Of a stretch of 33,095 nt of DNA, positions 15,525-24,131 are shown piece by piece. The first letter of the stretch is position 1, and each line of letters begins with the position of its first letter. Origin of the DNA: Candidatus Eisenbacteria bacterium RBG_16_71_46 (GTDB lineage: Bacteria; Eisenbacteria; RBG-16-71-46). The stretch covers positions 1-33,095 of the forward strand of contig MFFQ01000073.1 in the NCBI GenBank assembly GCA_001780165.1. Direction: 5' to 3'. The position numbers and the translations under genes are program-made. The notes beneath the pieces were generated by a model. The model searched no databases, was not told the DNA's origin, and worked only from the letters and a program-made list of their open reading frames with translations.

Positions 15525-16289
15525 ATGATCGCCGCGGATCGCCACCAACGGCTGCAAGAGATCGCCGACTACCGCACGGTGCGCAAGACGCTGCGCGCCG
15601 GCGGCATCGGCAGTCTCGTCTTCGGCGCGCTCGGCCTGATCGGCGGCCTCATCCCGCCCGTCGATTTCGTCCTCACCGCAGTCGGCGCCGCGCTCGTCGG
15701 CACTGGCACCTGGAACATCCTCGCGCCCCGGCCGACCGGCATCATCGTCGACGGGCTCAGCCTGCTCATGGTCGGTGTCTACAACATCGCGAATGTGACC
15801 GTGAGCGTCGCACAGGGCGAGACTGGCGGCGGTTCGGGTCTGTGGATCAAGCTCGGGATCTTCCAGATCGTCTGGGGCGTGCAGAGCTTCTGGCGCTTCG
15901 TGCAATTTCGGGATGCCTTCAAGTCGCCTGCCACGGATGCGGAGCTGCTCGAGCTCGACGGCATGGCGTCCCAGTTGTGGAAGGCGCACGAGAAGGATGC
16001 GAGCGACGTGATCGAGTTTGCCGTCTCCGGCCTCCGTGCCATGAAGTGGAAGTGCCGTCTCGACCCGGAGTACGCTTTCCTTGCGACCACGGGCGGCGCC
16101 GAGGTGCGCGTCGTCTCGAAGGACCTGTTCGACATCGAGGACGCGGGCAAGGTGCTGATCGGAAAGTCGCACAAGGCCGTGTTCCGCATCGGCGCGAAGA
16201 CGCTGAAGGGCACGATCAAGCCGGAGTCGCTGGCGCGCTTCCAGCAGTGGAAGATCGGCATGTCGCTGCCGATCCCGATCGCGGCATAG
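15525..16289 (+). CDS. Membrane protein of unknown function, four hydrophobic segments
   Basis: The product has 254 aa; the ATG follows AGGGGGA by a few bases. A short basic helix (RQRLQEIADYRTVRK-like, residues 6-22) precedes hydrophobic segments at about 27-47, 50-68, 75-95 and 105-120. Then comes a soluble C-terminal domain of about 130 residues (DAELLELDGMASQLWKAH...) with no catalytic motif that I recognise. The cytoplasmic half contains a beta-rich region (KCRLDPEYAFLATTGG, VRVVSKDLF). No family name comes to mind. The next gene is a 63-aa orphan on the same strand, after a hairpin, so it is probably monocistronic. Confidence 0.75.
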   Translation: MIAADRHQRLQEIADYRTVRKTLRAGGIGSLVFGALGLIGGLIPPVDFVLTAVGAALVGTGTWNILAPRPTGIIVDGLSLLMVGVYNIANVTVSVAQGETGGGSGLWIKLGIFQIVWGVQSFWRFVQFRDAFKSPATDAELLELDGMASQLWKAHEKDASDVIEFAVSGLRAMKWKCRLDPEYAFLATTGGAEVRVVSKDLFDIEDAGKVLIGKSHKAVFRIGAKTLKGTIKPESLARFQQWKIGMSLPIPIAA

Positions 16290-16303
16290 TCCCAAGCGAG
16301 GGG

Positions 16304-16323
16304 CGACCGCGCGGAGGCGGTCG
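16304..16323 (+). terminator. Hairpin after membrane-protein gene
   Basis: CGACCGC and GCGGTCG form a 7-bp stem with a 6-base loop, 15 bases after the stop codon. No T-run follows, so termination is tentative. Confidence 0.35.
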
Positions 16324-16386
16324 TCCGCGGTCGCGGAGTACGGGTTGGGCGAAGGGCTCACGCGGAATCGCCGAAGGAACCTGGCC

Positions 16387-16578
16387 ATGCGCGTCCAGCA
16401 TCACACGCGGCGCGAAGGGACGTTCGACCAGTGGCTCGCCGACTGCTCGACGTGGTGGGATCTGATCCGGGGGGATGAGGTGTTCGACTTCCCCGAGCTG
16501 GAGTGGCGGGCCTGGTACGAGGAAGGGCTGACCGTCGAGGCGGCGGTGAAGCGGGCAGAGGGGCGCATCTACGGTTAG
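16387..16578 (+). CDS. Small acidic protein, unknown
   Basis: The frame encodes 63 aa from ATG 16387, with AAGGA (16375-16379) at normal spacing; a TTG at 16345 would extend it by 14 basic residues. The sequence is Trp-rich (five Trp) and acidic in the middle (LIRGDEVFDFPELEWRAWY), ending in a helix (VEAAVKRAEGRIYG). No family is recognised. The skewed composition, the ribosome site and the terminator-like hairpin just after it support a real gene; its short length keeps confidence moderate. Confidence 0.5.
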   Translation: MRVQHHTRREGTFDQWLADCSTWWDLIRGDEVFDFPELEWRAWYEEGLTVEAAVKRAEGRIYG

Positions 16579-16619
16579 TGCGCTCCCGCGGCGCCCGCAC
16601 CCTGAGCGGCGGTGGTGGA

Positions 16620-16635
16620 ACCCCCTCGCGGGGGT
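16620..16635. terminator. Short GC hairpin
   Basis: ACCCCC-TCGC-GGGGGT gives a 6-bp stem with a 4-base loop, 42 bases after the 63-aa ORF and upstream of the lipoprotein gene. It is a possible terminator for the small gene. Confidence 0.35.
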
Positions 16636-16744
16636 GACGTTAGGCCACGGCGCCTGGCGCCGCTCGCCGCGGAGTCGTATCGTGGGCCACCCCCGGCCGT
16701 CGCCCTCGCGCAGTCCCATCCTCTGCCCGAACAAGGGAGGTCCC

Positions 16745-17236
16745 ATGCGTGCCTTCGGACGATTCGTTTTTGCCCTGACCCTGCCTGCGTTTCTCGGCGC
16801 CTGCCAGCTCCCCCCCGCGGATCAGAGCGCACCCGCGGCGGAAGCCGTGCTCGCCGCGGACATCGCCTGGGCCGAGGCCTTCAGCAGCGGAGACATCGAC
16901 GCGGCTGTCGCGTTCGTGGACTCGTCCGGCTCGATCCTCGCGCCCAACACCCCGATCGCCACGGGCCCCGAGGCGGTGACGGCGCTCATGGAGGAGTTTC
17001 ACAGCACGCCGGGGCTCACCTTCCGCTGGAAGGCGACCGGGACGGGGGCCGCCCGGTCCGGAGAACTCGGCTACTCGACCGGTACGTACGAGCTGACCTT
17101 CACCGATCCCAAGGGACAGCCGGCCACCGACCGGGGCAAGTACGTCACCGTGTGGCGCAAGAAGGCGGATGGATCCTGGAAGGCCGTGCTCGACATGTTC
17201 AATTCGGACCTGCCGGTGCCGGGCGCCGGGGGGTGA
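16745..17236 (+). CDS. Lipoprotein with NTF2-like (SnoaL/DUF4440) domain
   Basis: The product has 163 aa. A signal peptide of type II ends in the lipobox FLGAC, with Cys20 as the lipid-bearing residue. The mature part is an alpha+beta cone: helices AAEAVLAADIAWAEAFSSGD and AVTALMEEF, then strands including YSTGTYELTFTD and GKYVTVWRKKADGSWK. That is the pattern of the SnoaL-like/DUF4440 group of the NTF2 fold. Members bind small ligands or act as ketosteroid-isomerase-type enzymes; no catalytic pair is obvious here. The ribosome site AAGGGAGG (16733-16740) fixes the start. It stands alone between a hairpin and the DinB gene. Confidence 0.82.
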   Translation: MRAFGRFVFALTLPAFLGACQLPPADQSAPAAEAVLAADIAWAEAFSSGDIDAAVAFVDSSGSILAPNTPIATGPEAVTALMEEFHSTPGLTFRWKATGTGAARSGELGYSTGTYELTFTDPKGQPATDRGKYVTVWRKKADGSWKAVLDMFNSDLPVPGAGG

Positions 17237-17425
17237 TTCGCCGCGCGGTCCTTGGCGGGGAACTGCGGCAAAGTCCGTTGACGCCGCCTCTCGGTGTGGC
17301 CGCCGCGCCCCGTGACCGTTGCCACCATCGCGCTCGAGGCCCGGGATGATCGCCCGCTCGGGTCCGGCTTGAGAGCGGGATGCCGGAGTCCTGGATTTCG
17401 ATCCGCCATCAGCGGGAGCCTCGCA

Positions 17426-17935
17426 GTGGACGCCAACTGGAAGACCTCGCTCGGGCAGCAATTCGGGGCCGCGATCGACATGCTCGAGAACGCGCTCCGC
17501 GCCTGCCCCGACGCGCTGTGGGACGACCGCTCGCGACGCCCCGAATTCTGGTACCTCGTCTTCCACACGCTGTTCTTCCTCGACTACTACCTTTCCGAGT
17601 CCGCGGAGGGATTCGTCCCGCCGGCGCCCTTCTCGTTGGACGAGCTGGACCCCGCGGGAGTGATGCCCGATCACCCGTACTCCAAGGACGAGCTTCAGCG
17701 TTACCTCGAGCATGGGCGTCGCAAGTGCCGCTCGACCATCGAGGCGTTGACCGAGGCGAAGGCTCGCGAGCGCCGGCGCTTCGTCTCGGTGGAGGGCAGC
17801 GTCGTGGAGTTGCTCCTCTACAACCTGCGTCACGTTCAGCACCATGCCGCCCAGCTGAATCTCCTGCTCCGCCAGGCGACCGATTCGGCCCCCCGATGGG
17901 TCGCGAAGTCCGGGAGCGCACTCGGCGGCGAGTGA
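17426..17935 (+). CDS. DinB/YfiT-family putative metal-dependent protein
   Basis: The protein has 169 aa from GTG 17426, preceded by GGGAG (17413-17417); a longer frame adds 44 unlike residues and is rejected. It shows the four-helix DinB pattern: an N-terminal helix (LGQQFGAAIDMLENAL), then PEFWYLVFHTLFFLDYYL, with the first metal-binding His, and LLLYNLRHVQHHAAQLNLLLR near residues 134-154, with the other His pair. Such proteins bind divalent metal and include thiol-dependent S-transferases (bacillithiol, maleylpyruvate isomerase). The substrate is not predictable. The last residues are a short disordered tail. The neighbours are not functionally linked. Confidence 0.78.
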   Translation: MDANWKTSLGQQFGAAIDMLENALRACPDALWDDRSRRPEFWYLVFHTLFFLDYYLSESAEGFVPPAPFSLDELDPAGVMPDHPYSKDELQRYLEHGRRKCRSTIEALTEAKARERRRFVSVEGSVVELLLYNLRHVQHHAAQLNLLLRQATDSAPRWVAKSGSALGGE

Positions 17936-18048
17936 CGGGAGGTGAGGACCCGTGGGCGGATCGGCGGGCTGGTGGCGGGGCGCTCACGGCCGCCGCTCCG
18001 CGCGAATCCCGCGGCCGGGAGGCCCCTCCGCTGCGGTCCGCGACGGCG

Positions 18049-18057
18049 TGGTAGGGT
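18049..18057 (+). promoter_or_regulatory. Candidate extended -10 element
   Basis: TGGTAGGGT (TGnTAGGGT) lies about 70 bases upstream of the carbonic anhydrase ATG. The same TGnTAGGGT form occurs at 25202-25210. No clear -35 is seen. Confidence 0.28.
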
Positions 18058-18125
18058 GCACGTCGTCCCTGTCGGGCGCCCGGCACGCCATGCGCTGTCG
18101 CTGCGACCACCACCCCGGATCCTCC

Positions 18126-18782
18126 ATGCGCCAGCTAGCCGAACTCTTCGCCAACAACCGAGCCTGGGCCTCGGCGACGTCGCGCGAGCGCCCGGAATTC
18201 TTTCAGGACCTCGCCCGCCAGCAGACGCCGCACTACCTCTGGATCGGTTGCGCCGACAGCCGTGTGCCCGCGAACGAGATCGTGGCGCTTCCGCCCGGCG
18301 ACCTGTTCGTTCACCGCAACGTGGCGAACGTCGTGGTCCACACCGACCTCAACTGTCTCTCGGTGCTCCAGTTCGCCGTGGATGTTCTGAAGATCCGCCA
18401 CGTCATCGTCTGCGGGCACTACGGCTGCGGCGGCGTGGTCGCGGCGTGGGAGGGGCGTCCGCTCGGCCTGATCGACAATTGGCTCCGGCACGTGCAGGAC
18501 GTCGCCGACCGCTACCGCGCCGAGCTCGAGGCGCTCCCCGACGCTCAGCGCGTGGATCGCCTGTGCGAGCTCAACGTGATCGAGCAGGCAGTGAACGTGT
18601 GCCGCACGTCGATCGTGCAGGAGGCGTGGGAGAGGGGCCAACCGCTTGCGGTTCACGGGTGGATCTACCGTCTCGACGACGGGCTGCTGCGCGATCTCGA
18701 TTTCTGCGTGCGGGCGCCCTCGGAGCTGCCGGGCGCCCGGGAGGGCGCGACCGGCTCGTCGCCTCGTCCCGCCCGCCCGTGA
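18126..18782 (+). CDS. can: Beta-class carbonic anhydrase
   Basis: The 218-aa enzyme interconverts CO2 and bicarbonate in the cytoplasm. The zinc ligands are Cys42, Asp44 (GCADSR, with Arg46), His98 and Cys101 (CGHYGCGG), the same numbering as E. coli Can. HRNVANVVVHTDLNC and WIYRLDDGLLRDL are further family motifs. The presence of Asp44 as a possible fourth ligand suggests the type II (pH-regulated) form. An upstream extension of the frame by 58 residues is low-complexity and rejected. No strong ribosome site precedes the ATG. The last 25 residues (PGAREGATGSSPRPARP) are a disordered tail. Convergent with the phosphatase gene; an inverted CCATCCGG/CCGGATGG pair (18783-18790, 18853-18860) lies between them. 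Confidence 0.93.
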   Translation: MRQLAELFANNRAWASATSRERPEFFQDLARQQTPHYLWIGCADSRVPANEIVALPPGDLFVHRNVANVVVHTDLNCLSVLQFAVDVLKIRHVIVCGHYGCGGVVAAWEGRPLGLIDNWLRHVQDVADRYRAELEALPDAQRVDRLCELNVIEQAVNVCRTSIVQEAWERGQPLAVHGWIYRLDDGLLRDLDFCVRAPSELPGAREGATGSSPRPARP

Positions 18783-18861
18783 CCATCCGGCCGGCCTCGC
18801 ATCCTGCGTCCCGGCCCGCCGCCGCCGCCCGCCGCCCGCCGTGGACGTGCCCCCGGATGGG

Positions 18862-21387
18862 CTACTCCAACCGCACCAGCTTCTGGACGCGGCGCTCGCC
18901 TTCGAATTCCAGCACCCCGAAGTAGACGCCGGGCGGGAGCTTCCGGCCGCGATTGTCCCGGCCGCGCCAGACGACGCGTTGCGTCCCCGCGGCGTGCGCC
19001 CCGCGCTCCAGCGTGGCGACCCGCCGGCCGTCCACCGTGTGCACCGCGAGGGAAACGAGGCCCTCGCGGGGCAGCGTGTACGCGAGCGTGACCCCGTCGC
19101 CGGAAGGGTTGGGCTGCGGGTGGCCGAACCCGAGTGACGTGCCCGGCGGGCCGCCGGGCGGCACGTCCGTGGGCGCCCCTTTCAGGATGGTGAAGCTGTC
19201 CCGCACCGCGCCGTTCGAGTCGAGGAAGCGGGCATCGAGCCGGTGCTGCGTCACGTCCACCACCAGCGAGCCCAGCACGTTGAGCGAGGTGATCATCACC
19301 GGGTGGTTGAGCGAGCCGCCGCTGGTCTGGGCGGAGCTGCCGGCCACGCCGTACACCGCGCCCTCGAACGGTCCCTGCTGGACCGTGGGCTTGTGATACG
19401 TGCCGTCGCCGCCCTCGCGCCCGTCCCCGGGATCCACCTTCATCGCCGGCGTGAGCGTGCCCGAGGTGCCGTAGTGGCCGTTGAGCAGGAACGAGCGCTC
19501 GTAGGAATGGCTGTGCCCGGTGAGCACCAGGTCCACGCCGGTCGAATCCATGATCGGCAGCGCGTTCTCGCGCATGTCCCGCATGCGGCCGCCGCTGTCC
19601 GAGGAGTTGTCCGAATCGTGCGAGCCCTTGGTGTAGGGCGGGTGGTGCCAGAAAGCGAGGATCCAGTCGCTGTCGGTGGCGGCGAGGTCGTTCCGCAGCC
19701 AGCCGAGCATCGGGCCCGTGGTCGAGCGGCTGCTGCCCTCGGAATCGAGGCAGATGAAGTGGATGTTGCCGTAGTCGAATGAGTAGTAGGCCTCGCTCCC
19801 GGACGCCACCCCGCCCGCCTCGGCGGCGGTCGGCATGGTGAAGATGTCGTAATAGTCGTTGTTGGCGCCCGAGTAGAGCACGTCGTGGTTGCCGCGCGTG
19901 GGCCAGAGCACCGAGCGCCTGAGCATCTCCCCGTAGGTGTCGAACACCGCGGTCTGGTACTGGGCATCGGTGCCGCTCGAGTAGGCGTTGTCGCCGAGCA
20001 TGAGCCAGAGATCGGTGCGCCGGGCCCCGGTGTAAGCGACATACGCATCGCGCACCGCGCGGGCGTTGGCGTTGCCGAGGCCGGAGTCACCGATGATCCA
20101 CAGGCGTGTGGGCTTCCACGTGCCGCTCGCGGGGGTGGTGACGAACGAGTACGTCGAGTCCCCGGCGAGGTCCAAGGTCGTGGTGCCGATCGTGTAGTAG
20201 TAGGTCTGGTCCGAGGCGAGCCCGGTCAGCGCCACCTCGTGCTCGGTGGTGAGCGCCGCGTCGGTCGCGCTCTGGGACAGGGCGGAGGGATCGAGCCCGT
20301 AGCGCACCCGGCTGTCGGTGGCGACGTCCGTGCGCCAGCGCACGCGCACGCTGGTCGGGGTCCCCACCTGGAGGTACGGGCCACGCGTGACGGCGGGGGA
20401 CGCGGTCGATCGCGTCGCCCCGGGCGCGAGCGCAGCCGTGCCGCGAGCGTGGCGAGCCTCGCGTGCGGCGACTTCCGTGAATACGCCGGCGGCCGGGAAC
20501 GCCCGGATCGCGGGCGCGGCCTCCTGCCGGCTCGCCTTTCGTTGCGGCAGAGGCGGTCCGCTCATCGCCGCGCCGAGGCGCGCTTCGAGCGCGGCCACGG
20601 CCGGCGCGCTTCGCCGCTCGGGCCTCAGGGCTTCGATCGCCGTCAGGGCCGCGGTGAAATCCGCCTCGGCCTCGAGCCCGCGGCCGGCGCCGGCCAGGAT
20701 CTCGCCCCGGCGCGCGAGCACCGTCTCGCGGCGCTCGAACTGGGGCGCCACGCGCGCGAGCCGCGCGAGCGCCCGGTCGTGCCTGCCGAGCGCCACCTCC
20801 AACGCGATCGCCTCGCTCTCCAGGTTCACCAGCGCGCCGAGCCGCTCGCCCGCCTCGTCGAGCCCGCGTAGCGCGCGCTCGACCTCGCCGCCGGCCGCGA
20901 GCAGGCGAGCCCGCTCGACGTAGTGGTCCGGCCGCACGGGGTCGAGCAGCGCGATCGCGCGATCCATCTGCTGCACCGCCTGGTCGCGGCGCCCGAGCGC
21001 CGCCAGGCTGCGGGCGCGCAGCCAGGCGGCCCCGCCGTTCTCGGGCTCGCGCGCGAGAAAGTAGTCGAGCGAGGCGAGTGCTGCGCCGGGGTCGCCCGCG
21101 TCCAGGAGCAGGGCGCCGCGCGCGAAGTCCACGGCGGCGAGCCCGGGGTCCAGGGCCGCGGCCCGATTCAGATCGGCCGCGGCCTCGGGCCAGCGGCCCT
21201 CGAGCCCGAGCAGTTGGGCGCGCCGCAACAGCAGGGCGGGGTCGTGGGGGTGCACCGCGAGCAGGCCGGTGACGTCGGCGATCTGGTCGCGCGGCTCCTC
21301 GTGGGCCCGCGCGGGCCCGCCCGTGGCGAGGGCCAGCATGAGCGAGGCCGCGACGATGCGACCGACGAGTTTGGGGATCGGGGGCAA
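18862..21387 (-). CDS. Secreted TPR / purple acid phosphatase fusion with sorting-like C-terminus
   Basis: The product has 841 aa from TTG 21387, which follows GGAGG by 5 bases. Domains in order: signal peptide (1 to about 28), TPR-type helical repeats (about 33-255), a linker, a fibronectin-like purple-acid-phosphatase N-domain (about 332-417), then the metallophosphoesterase domain (about 428-720). All five metal-binding blocks are present: GDSG (Asp434), GDNAY (Asp466, Tyr469), GNHD (Asn500, His501), HHPP (His581/582) and GHSH (His625, His627). The C-terminus (about 750-841) has HPQPNPSGDG, PPGVYFGVLEF and ends KLVRLE. Expected activity is phosphomonoester hydrolysis at the cell surface or outside. 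The TPR front half is unusual for this enzyme class. Confidence 0.88.
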   Translation of the reverse strand: MPPIPKLVGRIVAASLMLALATGGPARAHEEPRDQIADVTGLLAVHPHDPALLLRRAQLLGLEGRWPEAAADLNRAAALDPGLAAVDFARGALLLDAGDPGAALASLDYFLAREPENGGAAWLRARSLAALGRRDQAVQQMDRAIALLDPVRPDHYVERARLLAAGGEVERALRGLDEAGERLGALVNLESEAIALEVALGRHDRALARLARVAPQFERRETVLARRGEILAGAGRGLEAEADFTAALTAIEALRPERRSAPAVAALEARLGAAMSGPPLPQRKASRQEAAPAIRAFPAAGVFTEVAAREARHARGTAALAPGATRSTASPAVTRGPYLQVGTPTSVRVRWRTDVATDSRVRYGLDPSALSQSATDAALTTEHEVALTGLASDQTYYYTIGTTTLDLAGDSTYSFVTTPASGTWKPTRLWIIGDSGLGNANARAVRDAYVAYTGARRTDLWLMLGDNAYSSGTDAQYQTAVFDTYGEMLRRSVLWPTRGNHDVLYSGANNDYYDIFTMPTAAEAGGVASGSEAYYSFDYGNIHFICLDSEGSSRSTTGPMLGWLRNDLAATDSDWILAFWHHPPYTKGSHDSDNSSDSGGRMRDMRENALPIMDSTGVDLVLTGHSHSYERSFLLNGHYGTSGTLTPAMKVDPGDGREGGDGTYHKPTVQQGPFEGAVYGVAGSSAQTSGGSLNHPVMITSLNVLGSLVVDVTQHRLDARFLDSNGAVRDSFTILKGAPTDVPPGGPPGTSLGFGHPQPNPSGDGVTLAYTLPREGLVSLAVHTVDGRRVATLERGAHAAGTQRVVWRGRDNRGRKLPPGVYFGVLEFEGERRVQKLVRLE

Positions 21388-21634
21388 TGGAACCTCCGTG
21401 CCGAGAGTGAATGGGACGGCCGTGCCAGCGCAATCGTAACGCAGGACCCCCGGCCCGGCCCAGGGGGCGTCGCTCGGCGTCGCCCGGACGTGGTCGTTCT
21501 TTACAAGGGGCCCGACCGAGAGTGAAGATGCTCGACAGGGACGATGGGCACGGATGGCCGGGTGTCTCCATGGTGGAGCCGCCCGCGCCGCCGGGCAGCG
21601 CGGACCCGACCCGTCCCGATCGAGGAGGCTACCG

Positions 21635-22051
21635 GTGAACATGAACCGAATCGTCCAGGCGACGTACTTCCTGCTGCGGGTCGTGGCGGGGCTGATCTTC
21701 CTCCAGGCCGGAGGCATGAAGCTGTTCGGGTGGTTCGGCGGAATGCCGGGAGGCCTCACCGCGCCGGTCCTCTCCCAGATCTGGATCGGCGGGGTGCTCG
21801 AGGTGGTCGGCGGCTTCGCCATCATGCTCGGTGTCTTCACCCGGCCCGTAGCCTTCATCCTCTCCGGCGAGATGGCGGTCGCGTACTGGCAGTTCCACGC
21901 CCCGAACGGCGCGTGGCCGATCCTCAATCATGGGGAGCCGGCGGTGCTGTTCTGCTTCATCTTTCTCTTCATGGCCGCGCAGGGCGGTGGCGAGTGGAGC
22001 CTCGACGCGCTGCTCCGACGCCGGCGCGCGCCTGCCGCGGATGCGCGCTGA
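21635..22051 (+). CDS. DoxX-family membrane protein
   Basis: The protein has 138 aa from GTG 21635, 6 bases after GGAGG (21624-21628); ATG 21641, two codons on, is the alternative. Four hydrophobic helices are visible, with the DoxX landmarks LRVVAGLIFLQAGGMKLFGWFG at the N-terminus, GGVLEVVGGFAIMLGVFTRPVA in the middle and FLFMAAQGGGEWSLDALL at the end. DoxX proteins are inner-membrane proteins linked to quinone, thiosulfate or redox stress functions; most remain uncharacterised. It is monocistronic, ending in a good terminator. The 247 bases upstream, shared with the divergent phosphatase gene, show no clear promoter beyond a weak TTTACA. Confidence 0.85.
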   Translation: MNMNRIVQATYFLLRVVAGLIFLQAGGMKLFGWFGGMPGGLTAPVLSQIWIGGVLEVVGGFAIMLGVFTRPVAFILSGEMAVAYWQFHAPNGAWPILNHGEPAVLFCFIFLFMAAQGGGEWSLDALLRRRRAPAADAR

Positions 22052-22076
22052 GCGCTCTTCACCCACTCGAATGCGC

Positions 22077-22107
22077 AGCCCCCGCGAAGGTGTCCTCCGC
22101 GGGGGCT
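22077..22107. terminator. Intrinsic-type terminator between convergent genes
   Basis: AGCCCCCGCG (22077-22086) pairs perfectly with CGCGGGGGCT (22098-22107); an inner AGG/CCT extends the stem around a TGT loop. TTC follows on the + strand. It lies 25 bases after the DoxX stop and 28 bases from the stop of the convergent VWA-lipoprotein gene, so it can serve both. Confidence 0.75.
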
Positions 22108-22135
22108 TTCCAAGCCGCGGCTGTCGAGCAGGCGG

Positions 22136-22933
22136 TCAGTCCACCCTGCGCAATCGCGGCTGGAAGTCCACGTTGTCCCGCACCCAGGAGAAGAACTTCT
22201 CCTGCTCGGCGGATGGTTTGTCGGATGCCAGCGTCTTCGGGTTCTTCCATTCGGCCATGACGATCGCGTCCTGCGTCCAGACCTTGACGCGCTTGCGCGG
22301 CACCTCGTCACGCCAGCTCTTCGCGGTGACCGCGTCGGTGTAGAGCACGCGCAGGGTGATGTTGCGCGAGAGGTTCTCGAGCGGCCTCAGCGTGATCTTG
22401 CGGAACTTCTCCGCCCGGCTGGCGCCGCCCAGGTCGGGCTCGCCATCGGTGAGCAGCACGATCGAGACGGGCTTGAGGATCAGTCGCCTCGTTTCGACCA
22501 TCTCGGCCACCTGCGCGAAGAAGGCGTTGAAGTCGGTGAAGGGATTCTCCTTCTTCTTCGGGAACAGGGTTCGCAGCTGCGCCTCGATCTGCTCGACGGA
22601 GCGGTCCTGGAAGGACTGGATCGGGAACAGCGTCTTTGCTTCGCCCTTGTTCACGCCGCCGATCGAGCCGACGAACAGCGAGTGCGGGACTTCCATGCCG
22701 CCGAGCCCGTTCAGGTGCGCGTGGATGTAGCGGGCGAGAAACTGGATCGAGTCGTCGAAGTACCTGCCGTTCATGAACGAGCCGCTGATGTCCACACCAA
22801 TGAAGAGGACGAGGCGTCCGACCTCGGCGGCCGGCCGCTCCGATCCCTGGGACGCAGGCTGGGTGCGGCTCGACGATTGACAGCCGTTGACGACGAGCGC
22901 CGTGGCGAGCGCCATGACGGCGAAGGCGCGCAT
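22136..22933 (-). CDS. VWA-domain lipoprotein
   Basis: The product has 265 aa. The type II signal ends VVNGC with Cys18 lipidated. The von Willebrand A fold begins at LVLFIGVDISGSF: the MIDAS motif DxSxS is Asp48, Ser50, Ser52. PFTDF may supply the MIDAS Thr (about Thr133), and SIVLLTDGEPD (157-167) is the fourth strand with Thr162 and Asp163. It therefore probably binds a divalent cation and a protein partner at the membrane surface. Its ATG lies one base after the stop of the upstream membrane-protein gene, so the two are co-translated and likely interact. No known system is recognised for this pair. Confidence 0.82.
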   Translation of the reverse strand: MRAFAVMALATALVVNGCQSSSRTQPASQGSERPAAEVGRLVLFIGVDISGSFMNGRYFDDSIQFLARYIHAHLNGLGGMEVPHSLFVGSIGGVNKGEAKTLFPIQSFQDRSVEQIEAQLRTLFPKKKENPFTDFNAFFAQVAEMVETRRLILKPVSIVLLTDGEPDLGGASRAEKFRKITLRPLENLSRNITLRVLYTDAVTAKSWRDEVPRKRVKVWTQDAIVMAEWKNPKTLASDKPSAEQEKFFSWVRDNVDFQPRLRRVD

Positions 22934-22934
22934 G

Positions 22935-24131
22935 TCAGGCCGCCTTTCGCTGGCGCGGCTGGTTCAGCTCCGCAACCAGGGTCCGGGCGTCCTTGAAATC
23001 CCGGACGCTTTGAAGCGGCAGGTCGAGGAGATGGCGGTTCGCGACGAGCAGGGTGACGAAGTTGAGGGCCCCCGCGACCACCTGCATGGGCGGCACGAGG
23101 AACGCATCCAGGAGCCGTTCCCCCTCCGTGCCGACCCACAGGAACTCGTTGCGGAGTCGGGCGGTGAAGCCCACGGAGAAGAGGCTGGACGCGATGCGGC
23201 TTTCCCCCCCGACGTTTCGGCTGCCGACCCCGTGCCCCTGGATGATCGCCATCATCGTCGGCGTCCCGGCGCCGGCGAAGAGGAACCAGGAGAGGCTGCG
23301 AATGCCGAGCCAGGTGACCCCGGCGATCGCCAGCGTGCCCGCGATCCCGAGCTCGAAGTTTCCGGAGGCGTGCTGGGCGAACCAGGGCACCAGCGCGTCC
23401 ACGAATTCGCGGTAGAGGAAGACGACCTCGACGAACATGGCCACCGACTCCACCACGCCGATCTTCACGATCGTGGCCCAGTCGCGGGTCTTCAGCGCCG
23501 CCGTCCAGGTCGAAAGCACCGCGTAGCTGCCGAGCACGATGAAGAACATGAAGAGGAAGAGCGGGATTCGCACCGCTGTTTCCGTCATCTGGGTTCCGGC
23601 CAGGTTCGAGAGCGTGTCAATGACGAGCGACGTCATGACGTAGGTGAAGACGATCGCTTCGAAGACGCACCAGAAGAACGTCATCGCCACCGCGATCCAA
23701 GGGACGCCCGGATTCAGAACGTTGCTCCCGACGTTTCGGATCAGGCGGACGGGCAGCAGGACCACCTCCTGGGCCACGGCCCAGAGGCCGACCACGATCA
23801 TCTGGAGCGCCCCGAACAGCGAGATCGCGAGCCGGAGCAGGAAGCGGAACGCCCCGCCCCAGAAGGTGAAGGTCGCGCGTGCCAGGTCCCACCAGGTGAC
23901 GAGCAGGAGATTGACGAACGTGCGCCGCTTGGCGCGCACGACGATCGTCGGCAGGCTCAGCACGCTCGTCCAATAGGCCAGGGCGACCGCGCCGAGCGGC
24001 AGGATCAGAAAGAGCCGCTTGGTGGCGAGAAGCCAGAGCGGGTCGCCGGCACCCCAGGCGAAGAGAAATGCGCTCCTCATCGGCTGCCAAAGCGAAATAG
24101 TCTCCATCCAGAACTGTGCTTGCGGGCTCAC
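22935..24131 (-). CDS. Polytopic membrane protein paired with VWA lipoprotein
   Basis: The protein has 398 aa from GTG 24131, with AAAGGACG four bases upstream; the longer frame adds 43 arginine-rich residues and is rejected. About seven or eight hydrophobic segments are visible, including RLFLILPLGAVALAYW, ALQMIVVGLWAVAQEVV, WIAVAMTFFWCVFEAIVFTY, IPLFLFMFFIVLGSYAVL and LGIAGTLAIAGVTWLGI. A soluble C-terminal domain follows (about 290-398), with FLWVGTEGERLLDAFLVPP and a basic tail. I do not recognise a family. It is the first gene of a two-gene unit; the second is the lipoprotein. Together they might form an envelope complex in which the VWA domain acts as a regulatory or adhesive partner (inference from position). 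Confidence 0.78.
   Translation of the reverse strand: MSPQAQFWMETISLWQPMRSAFLFAWGAGDPLWLLATKRLFLILPLGAVALAYWTSVLSLPTIVVRAKRRTFVNLLLVTWWDLARATFTFWGGAFRFLLRLAISLFGALQMIVVGLWAVAQEVVLLPVRLIRNVGSNVLNPGVPWIAVAMTFFWCVFEAIVFTYVMTSLVIDTLSNLAGTQMTETAVRIPLFLFMFFIVLGSYAVLSTWTAALKTRDWATIVKIGVVESVAMFVEVVFLYREFVDALVPWFAQHASGNFELGIAGTLAIAGVTWLGIRSLSWFLFAGAGTPTMMAIIQGHGVGSRNVGGESRIASSLFSVGFTARLRNEFLWVGTEGERLLDAFLVPPMQVVAGALNFVTLLVANRHLLDLPLQSVRDFKDARTLVAELNQPRQRKAA

Noticed and set aside
18783-18861. CCATCCGG...CCGGATGG inverted pair between convergent genes
   Set aside because: The two 8-base copies are 62 bases apart and the space between is GC low complexity, so a functional structure is not supported.
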